This document shows, in pieces, positions 41,751-52,666 of a stretch of DNA of 64,000 bases. The notes under the pieces were generated by a model. That model worked only from the letters and a program-made list of their open reading frames with translations. It was not told the origin of the DNA and searched no databases. The position numbers and the translations under genes are program-made. This stretch comes from Polydrusus tereticollis. Its lineage: Eukaryota > Arthropoda > Insecta > Coleoptera > Curculionidae. The stretch's first letter is position 1. Each line of letters begins with the position of its first letter. The stretch is taken from contig OY987336.1 in NCBI GenBank assembly GCA_963920685.1, positions 20,224,876-20,288,875 on the forward strand, in the 5' to 3' direction.

Positions 41751-44090
41751 TCAACGTATCAACATTTAAAGTTTAGCTTAGACAATCTATACTTAAATAA
41801 TAATTACTAAAATCAACCAAGAATAGCTCTTTTGGCCAATACTTCAAAGGTAGTTTGTGAAACATTAAAGAAGTCCAATCTATCATAAAATTTGTTAACA
41901 TTAGCTGAGATCCTATTAATAGGGTTATACAGTTGATACCAAGTTCTACAGTGAGGTACATGCAAAAGGGTTTTACTACGAGTTTGGTATCCTGGAACAT
42001 GGAAACGAAAATATTCCAGGCATTCAGGACTTTTAATATAATTATTTAGGACATTAAATGCAAAACAAACATCGTAGTACTCCCTTCTGCGTTGAAGGGC
42101 ACTTAAATCTAAATACAACATGGTCTCATTACCATCAAGAACAATTCCGTTATTAGAAAGCTTATAGATAGCGTACTTGATGAACTTATGTTGCACATTT
42201 TCGAGTCTATCAATATGAACCTGGTAATATGGCGACCAGATTACATTAGAGAACTCTAGGATTGATCTGACAAGAGATACATATAGAGTTTTGAGAGCTA
42301 GTACATTGTTAAACGTTTTGGTAGTTCTTTTAATGAATCCCAACATCTTATTAGCTCTTCCTACTACTCTTTCAAAGTGCTCAACAAACGTAAGCCTAGT
42401 ATCCAAGTAAACGCCAAGATCCTTAACAACAAAAACTTCAGTAAGAGCGGCATTATCAATAAAATACTGAGCGGGAGCAACATTTTTTAGTCTACTGAAA
42501 TTAATAAATGAGCATTTATCGATATTAAGTACCATATCATTAACTTTGCACCAGTTGAAAACGATATTAAGGTCGTCCTGCAAAGCCAATATGTCGTGAT
42601 AAGATGAAACACGTCGATACAACTTCATGTCGTCCGCGAATAGTAAAAAATTTGAAGAAAGTAAGTGACCCAGGTCATTAATGAATAAACTGAAAAGAAG
42701 CGGCCCCAAGTGGGAGCCTTGGGGCACCCCTGAGGATACATTGAACTGTGACGACAAGTGACCATCAATTTTGATCTGCTGTTTCCTGTTAGTTAGATAA
42801 GACTCTATCCATGTGAGTAATGACCCTGTGATTCCATAACAAGAGAGTTTAGATAGGAGGATAGCATGGTTTACCTTGTCGAAGGCTTTACTGAAATCTG
42901 TGTATATAGCATGGGTTTCCAAGCCATCTTCAAATGCATTATTAATAAAGTTAATAAACAAAAACAAATTGGTATCAACAGATCGACCTGACGTAAAACC
43001 ATGTTGTTGACCCACAATTATTTGATTAAAGGCATTTGTCAATATCCTTTCAACACAATTTTCAAAAAGCTTTGGTATTGCAGACAGAATGCTTATTGGC
43101 CTGTAGTTCATTACATCGTTTCTACTCCCAGATTTATGAATGGGACACACATATGACAATTTCCATGACTCAGGAAATATTTCCGATCTCAAAGACTTAG
43201 AGAAAATGTAATAAAGGGGAAGGTAGAGGGAGTGAGAACAGGATTTAAGCACCCTATTTGGGACACCATCAGGACCTTCACCCTTGTGTATGTCAAGTTT
43301 GGACAATAATTTTTCTATGTCAGTGGCATTAATAATCATATTAGAAATTACAGTGAAATTGGTAGAAAAGACATTTGAAGTATTGGAACCTGAGGTGCTA
43401 TAGACCGACGAAAAATATTCAGCAAAGAGATTAGCTATGGACACTCCGCTATCGGCTTTTTCAGCACCAAGACACATTTCCTTGGGTATAATGCCATGAT
43501 TAGATTGTGAACGAACAAAATTCCAGAAATATTTTGGATTATCATTGATAGCGTTTTCGGCGTTTGTTGTATAAAGATCGTGACATTCCTTGGTAAGAAT
43601 TCTACATTGTCTGCGTATCGAACTAAAAGTATTATAATCAGCTACACTGTTAGATTGTCTGTATCGTTTATGAGCGGTCTTTTTCTGAAATATAAGATTT
43701 TTTAATTCATTAGAAAACCAAGGAGTAAATCTGTCAGGAGGAAGAGATCGCCTAACAGGTACACACATATCAAAACAGTTAAAAATTACAGAGTAGAAAT
43801 TGCTCACGGTCGCTTCAAGATCGTTTTCTAGTATGGACAACCAATCAAATGACAAAAAATAATAATTCATAAAGGTAAAATCAGCATTTTTGAAATCATA
43901 GTAGAAAGAGTTAGCAGGTTCTAAATAATTAGTACATTTAGAGGATATTAATAATTCTAACGCAGGGTGATAAAGGTCACACAAATTGTATACTCTGTAA
44001 ACTGTGCTTGTTATAACTGTGGTCCCGAGAATAATAATTAATAATAATTTCACGCTTATCCCCTGATCAGTAGGGTGGATTGCTTACAAA
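41713..44090 (-). mobile_element. Jockey-type non-LTR element in intron 1 of the host gene
   Basis: The element lies in antisense to the host gene. It ends in a TTTA-repeat tail at 41717-41752 (plus strand), which is the TAAA tail of the minus-strand element. It is 5' truncated at about 44090, inside or just after the endonuclease. A target duplication was not recognised. Confidence 0.85.
41813..44053 (-). CDS. Jockey/CR1-type reverse transcriptase, 746 codons open
   Basis: One unbroken frame covers the linker after the endonuclease (VPVRRSLPPDRFTPWFS, NPKYFWNFVRSQ) and the RT: KGEGPDGVPNRVLK, FPESWKLSYVCPIHKSG, NYRPISILSAIPKLFE, HGFTSGRSVDTNLF, YTDFSKAFDKVNH, SGVPQGSHLGPLLF, FADDMKLY. The thumb and C-terminal tail follow. 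Catalytic Asp residues of FADD are present. The endonuclease is missing, so the native start is lost and the first Met in the frame is not the real start. The intact RT suggests a recent insertion. Confidence 0.9.
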   Translation of the reverse strand: MKLLLIIILGTTVITSTVYRVYNLCDLYHPALELLISSKCTNYLEPANSFYYDFKNADFTFMNYYFLSFDWLSILENDLEATVSNFYSVIFNCFDMCVPVRRSLPPDRFTPWFSNELKNLIFQKKTAHKRYRQSNSVADYNTFSSIRRQCRILTKECHDLYTTNAENAINDNPKYFWNFVRSQSNHGIIPKEMCLGAEKADSGVSIANLFAEYFSSVYSTSGSNTSNVFSTNFTVISNMIINATDIEKLLSKLDIHKGEGPDGVPNRVLKSCSHSLYLPLYYIFSKSLRSEIFPESWKLSYVCPIHKSGSRNDVMNYRPISILSAIPKLFENCVERILTNAFNQIIVGQQHGFTSGRSVDTNLFLFINFINNAFEDGLETHAIYTDFSKAFDKVNHAILLSKLSCYGITGSLLTWIESYLTNRKQQIKIDGHLSSQFNVSSGVPQGSHLGPLLFSLFINDLGHLLSSNFLLFADDMKLYRRVSSYHDILALQDDLNIVFNWCKVNDMVLNIDKCSFINFSRLKNVAPAQYFIDNAALTEVFVVKDLGVYLDTRLTFVEHFERVVGRANKMLGFIKRTTKTFNNVLALKTLYVSLVRSILEFSNVIWSPYYQVHIDRLENVQHKFIKYAIYKLSNNGIVLDGNETMLYLDLSALQRRREYYDVCFAFNVLNNYIKSPECLEYFRFHVPGYQTRSKTLLHVPHCRTWYQLYNPINRISANVNKFYDRLDFFNVSQTTFEVLAKRAILG

Positions 44091-44289
44091 CTAATTAATG
44101 TAGGTAGGCCTTAGTGAAATTTTCATTCTATTACAAACAATCTAAAGCTATGTATGTATGCTTTTTAAGCCTTCAGCAAATAAGTTGTAACATTAAAAAA
44201 AAATAGACTTCAAATTAGCCTATAAAAAAAAGTAGCAAAAAATTTGCTGTATAGAGTAATCCACACAATTACCATTTTATGTTTTGCAG

Positions 44290-44454
44290 GGGCAAACAAA
44301 TCTTTCCTCATCAGACACAACCAGAGGTTAAAGTTGAAGAGAGTGAAGCAGTAAATGAATGCGATAAAATGTATAATTTGAACTATACAGAGTGGAAATT
44401 GAAAAACGAAGAACTAGACATTAAGATGGACGAATCGGAAGCAAACGAAAACAG
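44290..44454 (+). CDS. Host gene exon 2
   Basis: After an acceptor (TTTTGCAG, ending 44289) the exon adds 54 full codons: GKQIFPHQTQPEVKVEESEA, then NECDKMYNLNYTEWKLKNEE, ending SEANEN and a phase-2 AG before GTACTT. The content is acidic like exon 1, with a VKVEESE motif. Reading on past the donor into the C/T-rich minisatellite gives a Pro-rich translation that is not believable. Confidence 0.6.
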
Positions 44455-44574
44455 GTACTTACTTTGCTTAAGCTTAGGTATAGGTGAAACCCGAGGGGTG
44501 TCTCACTGGTCAAAATTTGTACACCTACTGCCAAATTTGGCAGGACTGGTAATTTTAGCCCTTGTCCTGCCTGT

Positions 44575-44685
44575 CCTTCCACGGTCCTGCCATGGTCCCG
44601 CTTGTCCTGCCAGGTCCTGTCAGGTCCTGCTTGTTCTGCCAGGTCCTGTCAGGTCCTGCTTGTTCTGCCATGGTCTTGCTAGGTA
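44575..44685 (+). repeat. 29-bp minisatellite
   Basis: Tandem units of CAGGTCCTGT-CAGGTCCTGC-TTGTTCTGC (29 bp) occur about two and a half times, flanked by related CCTGCC-rich sequence. It lies in the second intron of the host gene. Confidence 0.75.
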
Positions 44686-44811
44686 ATAAATACATGCAAA
44701 AAAAATATACCTACCTCTCTTTTCTTTCCTTTCCTCTTATCTTTCGTACTAGGTTCCTATAAGTAGTTTTATTATTATTATTATTATTTATTATATTACA
44801 CTTGATATAGG

Positions 44812-44965
44812 TGAGTCCTTTATGGTGCCTGTTTTTTGGTTTTACATTCCTTTTAGTTGCCCCGATGATGACTGTATATACGGTCGAAACATGTAGGGAC
44901 AAGCAGTAATATACAATTTCAAATATATCTTGTGGAAGAAGACAGAAGTGTTGTTTCACTTATAT
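44812..44965 (+). mobile_element. Penelope-like terminal fragment with hammerhead-like motif
   Basis: The order GAAACATGTAGGGA, then a TTGTGGAAGAAGACA block and GTTGTTTCACTTA, parallels the 3' ends of the two Penelope copies at 15189 and 19980. No ORF is attached. Confidence 0.65.
44862..44899 (+). ncRNA. Hammerhead-like motif in the Penelope fragment
   Basis: CCGATGA (44862-44868; CTGATGA with one change), stem GAC...GTC enclosing the palindrome GTATATAC, GAAA at 44886-44889 and GTA at 44893-44895. Stem III is the palindrome ACATGT. Confidence 0.5.
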
Positions 44966-45156
44966 TATAAATATAAGTAGGTATATACATAGCGTTTTGT
45001 CCATTATAGGAATATGTTGGCCTACCTTTATTAACGTAAATTCTACGGAAAATCGTTCTATTACACTGCAACTGGTTTAAATAAGGGTTTATACAAATTT
45101 TACTTGCTTGCACAAAAGCAATACCTACTCAACTTCTGAATATTTATTTCACCTAT

Positions 45157-45276
45157 CAGAGGAAACCGTAGCGAAAGCACTGGGAATTAGTTTAAGGACT
45201 GTGCAGAATAATGTGCATGAAAGAAAGCATAATATAATACCGAAGAATACTAAAAAATGTAAACAAAGAAAACCGT
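45157..45276 (+). pseudogene. Inverted fragment of a Sailor-like transposase N-terminus
   Basis: The plus strand reads ETVAKALGISLRTVQ and HERKHNIIPKNTKKCK, clearly homologous to the helix-turn-helix part of the minus-strand transposase just downstream (ETAAKALGISLRAVQ, HEKKHNIIPKNTKKCK). About 40 codons remain. It is a second, diverged copy, not a shadow of the first. Confidence 0.85.
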
Positions 45277-45294
45277 TTATAAACTAATTATAGA

Positions 45295-46631
45295 CTAAAA
45301 ACTGTCATCAAAACTTATAAAATCTGAAAAGTCCTCGTCGTCTGAGTCGTCTTCGAATGGAGCAATTATCATTGGCGCTACTTCGGCATCTAGTACTTGT
45401 TCTCGATCCCACCAATCCCTTATTAATATTTCTGTATGTTCCACTGATTTCTTCCAGTACTCTTGTGTAATATGATCCAAAGAATCTTGCCAAACTATTT
45501 GTACTTGGTCGGATTTAAGACCATCACCTACATGTTTTTCATAATAAGACTTTGCCCCGGCCCATATTAATTCTATTGCGTTAAACTGGCAATATGGCGG
45601 CAGTCGTAGAACCTCATGGCCATATTCACGCAATATTTCATCTACCGCGTATATTCTTGGTTTTTTAAGAGACTTTGACATTGATAGGAGTTCCGATTTA
45701 AGCATATTTGGTGAAGGATTTTGGTTGTGTTTTTCAAGCCACTCATAAATACCATTTTTCCTCCAAGATGAAGTAGGCTGTTTATTTAAAATTCTTGAAT
45801 GATATGATGCATTATCTAATACAATTAAAGACGGAGAATCCAAATTTGGTATCAATTGAACTTTTAACCATTTTTCAAACATTTCGCAATTCATATTATC
45901 ATGATAGTCAGCACTTTTTGATGTTGAAGAAAAAATTAAGCTTGCACCTGGAACATATCCTGTTACAGAACCAGCATGTAAAATAATGAACCGCTTTCCC
46001 GTGCCACATCCCTTTTTCCTTTTCACGCTTTTCACAGAATCATCTTTCCAAGATTTTGAACCACTTCCATCCACGTTTCATCTAAAAATACCACTTTTCT
46101 AAATTTCGATTTGTAATTCACCGTATAATTTTTTAAAAACTGAACACGCTGACTCACTATCTGTGGCTGCTCACATAAAAATCTTCGGTTACAGTCTTTT
46201 TTATAGCGAAAACCTAACTTTTTTATTAATTTTGATAGCGCTTCAAGTCTAATTTCCAAAATACCCCGAATTTTTAATGTTTCTTGTAAAACTGGAAGAG
46301 TTACATTGGTTTTTGATCTGTATAAATCGTTAATCACATTTCGAACTCCCATTTTAATATTTTCGCTTAAATCCTCAGTCTTTGGCTTTCTTCGTTTACA
46401 TTTTTTAGTATTCTTGGGTATTATGTTATGTTTTTTTTCATGCGCAATTCTCTGCACAGCCCTTAAACTAATTCCCAGTGCTTTGGCTGCTGTTTCCTGA
46501 ATATTGGTTGGCGAATTTCCACTTTTTCTTGCATTTTCGAAATAGCTTATCAGATTAAGTACCATTTCTTTTGCTTGGGGATGCAAAAACCCAGAAAATT
46601 TTTTCATTTTGTCACAAACTGTCAAAGTCAC
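45295..46631 (-). pseudogene. Sailor-like (about DD80E) Tc1/mariner transposase with one frameshift
   Basis: The minus strand encodes an N-terminal helix-turn-helix region (46631-46072), and after a single-base frame change near 46070 the catalytic domain (46074-45295). Catalytic blocks are FLDETWM, VLDNASYHS and FNAIELIWA. The count of 80 residues between the second Asp and the Glu is close to the DD82E Sailor family. The C-terminus is acidic. Apart from the one frameshift it is complete at about 450 codons. TIRs were not found. Confidence 0.85.
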
Positions 46632-47099
46632 AAAACTGACATCTTTAAATCAAGACGAAGGTGGCAGGTACTTGGGCAGGTACAAACTTTTGTGAATCGC
46701 TGAAAATTAAATACCTATCCTTTCCTTTCATGCCAAAATTGCATAAGTCTGTCATATTTGTCTGACGGATTTTATTTGGTTAGTATGATTAAACGCAATA
46801 AAAGAAAAGGAAAATTGAAAGTATGTCTTTGTTAAATCGTAAACCCGCCAGATAAGACCAGATTTGGCTATACCAAATAAAAGTTAGGTTATAGCTTTGT
46901 TTTTTTATGAGCAGGCACAGGACTGCAGGATACAGTACAGTGTCGTTCAAGGGACACTAAGCTGAACTACGTCCAGGTGGGCTGCTGAGTTTGAGTTTGA
47001 ACCCCTGCGTTAAGAGCTGTTTTTGTTTCCGTTCTGCCTCGTTTTCCGCACATCAGGAACTGTATATGAAATGTAAAAATGTACATGGCATATAATATA
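46632..47099. other. No recognisable gene
   Basis: Intronic sequence between the Sailor-like gene and the second DD41D element. Nothing supportable seen. Confidence 0.4.
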
Positions 47100-49258
47100 C
47101 AAGGGTGTCTCAGAATATGTGGGCAATCTCCCGGATTTGGATACAATATGAAAAAATAATATGACAAGTTCCCATAAAAAAATTTCCTACAGGCCCTCCC
47201 TACTGAGATATAAGCCCCTGAAGGACGCCTCTGGAAATCGGTTTATCTTGAATAATTCTTAAATTACTTGGTGTAATTTAATAATTTTTCAGTATGATGG
47301 TTGCTAGGTAAGTCTCCTCAAAATGAACCATTTTAATTTTATTTGGCTTATTTAGTTTTCCAGGGACGGACCAGCTTTAACAGAATAATGCTTATTTTTT
47401 TTACATCCTGTATGATAGAGGCATATCGATAATACTATTGAACAGCTGAAACCTTAAACTAAAAAAAAGCACTCTTCATCGACATCGATAAAGTAAACCG
47501 TTTACGAGAAAAAAATGTTTGTTCCATATGCCTTTTTTTATGAAATATTCGATAAATACCTTATTTTTACTGATTCATTTTGTACGTCGGTTCAACATGG
47601 GCTCCTTCTACTGCAATGCATTCCCTACATCTTTTTATTGTAGATTGTTGGATCCTCCACAATGCGCCAACATTATTCCTTATTTCGCGAAAATGGAAGT
47701 TAATCAGTTCCAATAAGTGTTCCCGATTTTGTATTGGATTGGCGTATACTAAACATTTTAGATAGCCCCACAAAAAAAAATCTAATGGATTTAGGTCTTG
47801 TGATCGAGGAGGCCAAGCCACTGGTCCTCCCCTTCCTATCCATTGATTTTCGAAGACCCTGTTTAGGTGTTCTCGGACTACTAGACTAAAATGTGGCGGA
47901 GCCCCATCATGCATGAACCACATATTATGTCGTAGTTGCAGAGGTAGATCTTCTAAAAGTTCTGGCAGATTGTTTTGAAGAAATTCCAAATACCTTTCTC
48001 CATTTAACCTTCTTGGCAATACAAATGGTCCAATTAAGTGTTGTCTGATAATTCCGGCCAGCATGGGGATTTTCCTCTGCCCATAAATGTAAATTATGAG
48101 AATTTATGATGCCGTTTTTGGAAAACCCAGCTTCGTCCGTGAAGAAAACTGAACCAATGAAATTTGCATCGTTTCTGTGCCGATCTAAAACCCAATTACA
48201 AAATTCCATCCTTCGCGGAAAGTCTTCAAGAAGAAGAAGCGCGTGGACTTTTTGAAGGTGGTATGGATGGATGTAACTGTTGCTCTGTAAGGATTCTAAA
48301 GACCATTGATTTTGAACAATCAAATTCGGCAGCCAATTTTCGAACACTTGCAGCAGGATCTACTTCTACGGCATTAAGGATGTTTTCTTCAAGACCTTCA
48401 ACGCGATGGTTTTGATTTCCACAATTGTGACTGGCTTTGTCAAACTTTCCTAAAATTATTTACGACCTAAATACTTTAAATCAAATCTTTATCATCCGAT
48501 AAGTACAAATTAAAAATAAAACAACTTAGTTTTTACCAGTCTCTCTTAAACGACGATCTACTCTTTCAAAGGTTTTTCTGTCAGGAATTCTTCTGTTTGG
48601 AAATCGTTCTTCATAAAGCCTTCGGGCTTCTAAGTTATTACATGATGCAAGCCCATACATTAAATGCATGTCGGCATATTCCTCAAACGTAAATTCCATA
48701 CCAAAACGAAGCAGAAGGAATAAGATCAAAAACTTAAACACACTCAATTTCCAACTGACACTGTCGTAATTATTATTTCTTTTAACTGGTACATATCAAC
48801 TAAACCATATCAACAAAATAGGGTATAGATATGGAACAAAAATTTTTTTCTCGTAAACGGTTTACTTTATCGATGTCGATGAAGAGTACTTTCTTTTTAG
48901 TTTAAGGTTTCAGCTATTCAATAGTATTATTGATATGCCTCTATCATACAGGATGTAAAAAAAATAAGCATTATTCTGTTAAAGCTAGTCCGTCCCTGGA
49001 AAACTAAATAAGCCGAATAAAATTAAAATGGTTCATTTTGAGGAGACTTACCTAGCAACCATCATACTGAACAATTATTAAATTACACCAAGTACTTTAA
49101 GAATTATTCAAGATAAACCGATTTCCTGAGGCGTCCTTCAGGGGCTGATATCTCAGTAGGGAGGGCCTGTAGGAAATTTTTTTATGGGAACTTGTCATAT
49201 TATTTTTTCATATTGTATCCAAATCCGGGAGATTGCCCACATATTCTGGGACACCCTG
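47100..49258 (-). mobile_element. Second DD41D Tc1/mariner element, long TIRs, broken gene
   Basis: Terminal inverted repeats of about 430 bp (47100-47528 and 48828-49258) start CA(A)GGGTGTC and are flanked by TA (47098-47099 and 49259-49260). The TIRs differ by scattered substitutions. The transposase gene on the minus strand is frameshifted. It lies in the second intron of the host gene. Confidence 0.92.
47567..48699 (-). pseudogene. DD41D transposase, frameshifted
   Basis: Minus-strand pieces: 48699-48526 (MEFTFEEYADMHLMYG, NRRIPDRKTFERVDRRL, helix-turn-helix), 48347-47925 (VFFTDEAGFSKNG, first Asp) and 48064-47567 (FMHDGAPPHFSL, second Asp; NPLDFFLWGYLK, third Asp). Forty-one residues separate the last two Asp, as in the element at 3931. 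At least two frame breaks make it inactive. The sequence is too different from the first element to be the same family. Confidence 0.88.
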
Positions 49259-49724
49259 TATACCGAATAATAAACAATCATAATCCCCATGGATTTAAAT
49301 ATGTTTTTGCATGTCTAATTAAATTCCAAATTCTTCATGACCCGTTTTCGGCTAATCGTTATAATATTGTCCCTCTCTCTATCTTCCATAACATACACAG
49401 TTCAACTTTTATACATCTTGATTTATACCAAAAGACCATTCCATGTTTTTATTAACTTCCAAATTAATCCGTCCTTTAAAAAAAACTTCTTTTCCCAGCT
49501 AGCATGAAATATTTGAATGTCCGGCAACAACGCTTTATACATAAAACTTGGTTTAGTCAACAATCTGTTGACGTTGCTATTTGTCTCACTCTTTGATGTA
49601 GGCCAATAACTGACTGTGTCCATCAGGTTTAGGTCGTCGGAGCCACCATTTTATGCCACTTGAAATTGTAATTAATATTTAATTTAATCTTAATATTTTT
49701 AAATAACACCAATTTTTTTTTTAG
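49259..49724. other. Intron sequence, nothing recognised
   Basis: AT-rich sequence ending in a long T-run that serves as the polypyrimidine tract of the next acceptor at 49724. Confidence 0.4.
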
Positions 49725-50171
49725 AGAAACTAACACCCGGTCCACAACATGGAATTCAGACTGTAACCAAGAAGTGCATCCCTCCAATATAAAATTAAAT
49801 AATTTACTTCAAGAAGAAAAAAACACCAACATTGATGTAGCAAAGGATTTGTCAGGATTATCTGCTGTTAAAGAACATTTAGAAAGTCGCAACCATCAAA
49901 GCCTTTCTTCCACGTTGCAAATAGAGGAAACACATAACAACCTTTTAAATGCTGGATTAATCAATGTTGAAAATAATGGTAATTCAATAATAGCTGACTT
50001 TGAGATTGAAAACGTTCCGCTTGATGTTCCTGAAGGTTCTTCTGATAAAGATTTTATTAAACAGGGACCTAAGTTAATTGTTGTGATAAGAAGGCTGAAT
50101 ATATCCGAAAAAAATGGAGAACCTATCACCGATAATAATCTACATCAGATTCCATGTACAGCTTCAAATGG
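49725..50171 (+). CDS. Host gene exon 3
   Basis: A T-rich acceptor (TTTTTTTTTTAG, ending 49724) is followed by one base that completes the phase-2 Arg codon of exon 2, then 148 codons (ETNTRSTTWNSDCNQEV ... QIPCTASN) and a phase-2 GG before GTAAGTG. The segment is polar and acidic with no domain I recognise. Three exons with perfectly matching phases over 8.7 kb support one gene. The next exon is uncertain; 63871-63960 fits by phase. Confidence 0.62.
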
Positions 50172-51441
50172 GTAAGTGTTATCTGGGTCTAAATAAGAAT
50201 TTCTTGTATTTTATTTCGCTTACATAGTAATACAATAAATAAAGACACAAAAATCGTACAGCACATATCTCCTTCCATTTATCGTACATTTTTCACACTG
50301 CGTTATGACTTTACGGGATAATTATACTTAAAAAAGATACGTAGCAGTTGAAATTGTAAGGAGGTGTTTAGGCATATCACGAGTCTAACTCCGAGCTTTC
50401 GTATTCGAGAGGATTAGATACAACCCTCTTTCCATTTAAGGGTAAGTTTGTGTTTATTCTTTAAACTTGTTTGCATTTGTTCATACAAAAAAGTTATAAA
50501 AATCAAATTGATTTGTTATGAAATTATCTATCCAATTATGGTTCAATCAACGTTATAGGCCATTTACAATGGCCGGTGAAAGGTCAGGAATAGGGGTGGA
50601 TTTTGATTTTTCTTGAATACCGTGAAACCGACAAGTTTTTCAAATTATCGATTTCTTCGCAGAGCAGCGCTTCTTATCGCAATTATCTCTCGGCTATCAA
50701 GCTCCTTAAAGATTAACAGTCACAAAATCTGAAACAGTTTAAGGCTCTACAACGTGCAAATTATAGAACGACTAACGTGGTTTCGCTACTGCAAAATTCT
50801 GAAAAGGCTATTTCAGATACGTGTCAGGTCAAATTAAATTTTAATAAAGGACTATTTCTATTTTTAAGGTAGATAGCATTAAAAAAAGAAAACTAAAGAA
50901 ATGAATGAAAAAATTGTAATCAAAAGTACTCATTTTTAGACATTTTTCAAGGGTAATATCGCAGCGAATAATTTTTTCTTTTCAAAAAGGGCCTATGCAT
51001 CTTAAAGCTCTCAAGTCTTATCTTTACAATCTCAAAAATTCAGACAGCAATTTCGTAACAAAGCGAAAATCTTGCACCGCGCAAAGAATGATTTTGTAGA
51101 ATTGTATTAGAAGTTGCCTATCTACAGCTATAAAAGTTCAGTTAGAAAAGTAAGAATTGAACCGGCACGAGGAAATTTTATTAATTATTTTAAGTTTTGT
51201 TATCAATGATTGAATATTTGCGTTAACTATAAATTGGAACAAATTTACAATATATGTGTCGTATTTATAACGCGGCTAAGAAGCTATACTAAAAATAAAT
51301 TTGACACCATGCATACCACGCAGAGTATTGTATATCACATGATTTTGGTATAAATAATAATGAATCCTTATTAGCTGTCATATTCATAAGTGACCTAAAA
51401 AGCTATTAAATAGAAATTTGATAAAATATGAATGTTGTACG
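50172..51441. other. No recognisable gene
   Basis: AT-rich sequence; no coding blocks or repeats that I can support. Confidence 0.4.
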
Positions 51442-51700
51442 CAGTGGCGGAGAACTTGAAATTTTGCCCCCCCCCCCCGCATAATGCAATGGAAGGCCCT
51501 TGGAAATAAAAAATTAAGCGCCATAAATTTTAAAAACGTATGTTTTTATTAGGTATAACAAATAACAAGAACAGAATTTAAAACGAGTTTGAGCATTAGC
51601 AAAGTTTTTAATGACATCTTTTAAATCTAGTTTTGAGGCCTCATCAGCTTCAATAGCCAAAATTGCAAGACCGCATAATCTCTTTTCTGTTATTGTTATG
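51442..51700 (-). pseudogene. hAT C-terminal remnant and terminal inverted repeat
   Basis: The minus strand reads ITEKRLCGLAILAIEADEAS and KLDFKDVIKNFANAQTRF, matching the last block of ZMYM/DUF4371-type hAT transposases. Then comes a short 3' part ending in the inverse of CAGTGGCGGAGAAC (51442), a typical hAT terminus. A run of 12 C (51467-51478) lies within the end. The N-terminal half of a similar gene is at 58935-60138 on the same strand. Confidence 0.7.
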
Positions 51701-51736
51701 CCCTATATCAAAGAAACTTATAGCTACGCAATAGAA

Positions 51737-52666
51737 AACCGACGTAATGTTGATAATTCGATCTCTCGATGGATCCCGGTTTTTAAAACGGGGATCCTTC
51801 TTCGTTAAGCGGTCGGGCTTTGCCGAATGCACGTTCAGAGTTGTCGTCTTTCCGGGTGCGATATAATATGTTATATAGTTTTTAGGATTATTAATTGAAT
51901 TTTGTAGACTGGTTATTGAGATTACTAAACCTAATAAGACAGTACGGCGCGGCCGGCGTGAACCAATGTTTACCAAAGAGCTGAGGTTAATATAAAAAAA
52001 ATTAAATCTAGGAGTTTATTGTAATCTTTAATTTTACTACTTCAATCGATTTTTTTGTACAAAGTGTTCACGAAATATATTCCTTTAAACTTATACGAAA
52101 TCTTTTGGCATACTCTCTTGACGAATTTTAGCATTTTTGAAATATGTACTACTAATACTTATAAAACTGACTAGTTATTAATTTAGTCCAGTGGCGGAAA
52201 AACAAAATAAAAAATCTAGAAAAACTGTATTAACAACATAAAAAGGGATATAAAATGTACGTTTATCTGCATATAAGGTGGTTCAAAAAATATCCGTTTG
52301 TAAATCTAACAATCTTTACACTTTTTTTTGTATCTGCCGAAATTATTTTATTTTACGGCACCAAGATGTACGTAATAAACGTTTTTGGTCGTAGGTCTAA
52401 AACGACCAGAACAAAAAAATTGAAATCTTCCTTGTTGCCACAAAATTACCTAACATTGAAATAATTTGTTTTAATTAGAGTCGTATTTAGTTTCGACAGG
52501 AAAGTATGAATTATTAAACCTTTTTGGTTATAGGTCCTAAACAACATGTGGAAAACAGTTAAAACGTTTCGTCATTTTTAATTAACCTGATATTTATTAT
52601 TGGTAAATAAGTAAAACAAAAACTTTGTGATAAACAATTTAAAATACTGTTTTTTACAATTGGGTA
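51737..52666. other. No recognisable gene
   Basis: Nothing coding seen. A second hAT-like start, CAGTGGCGGAAAAAC, occurs at 52190 in the plus orientation without a visible partner. Confidence 0.4.

Noticed and set aside
44455..44686. Pro/Cys-rich extension of the exon-2 frame
   Set aside because: It lies beyond a good donor and is the minisatellite read through.
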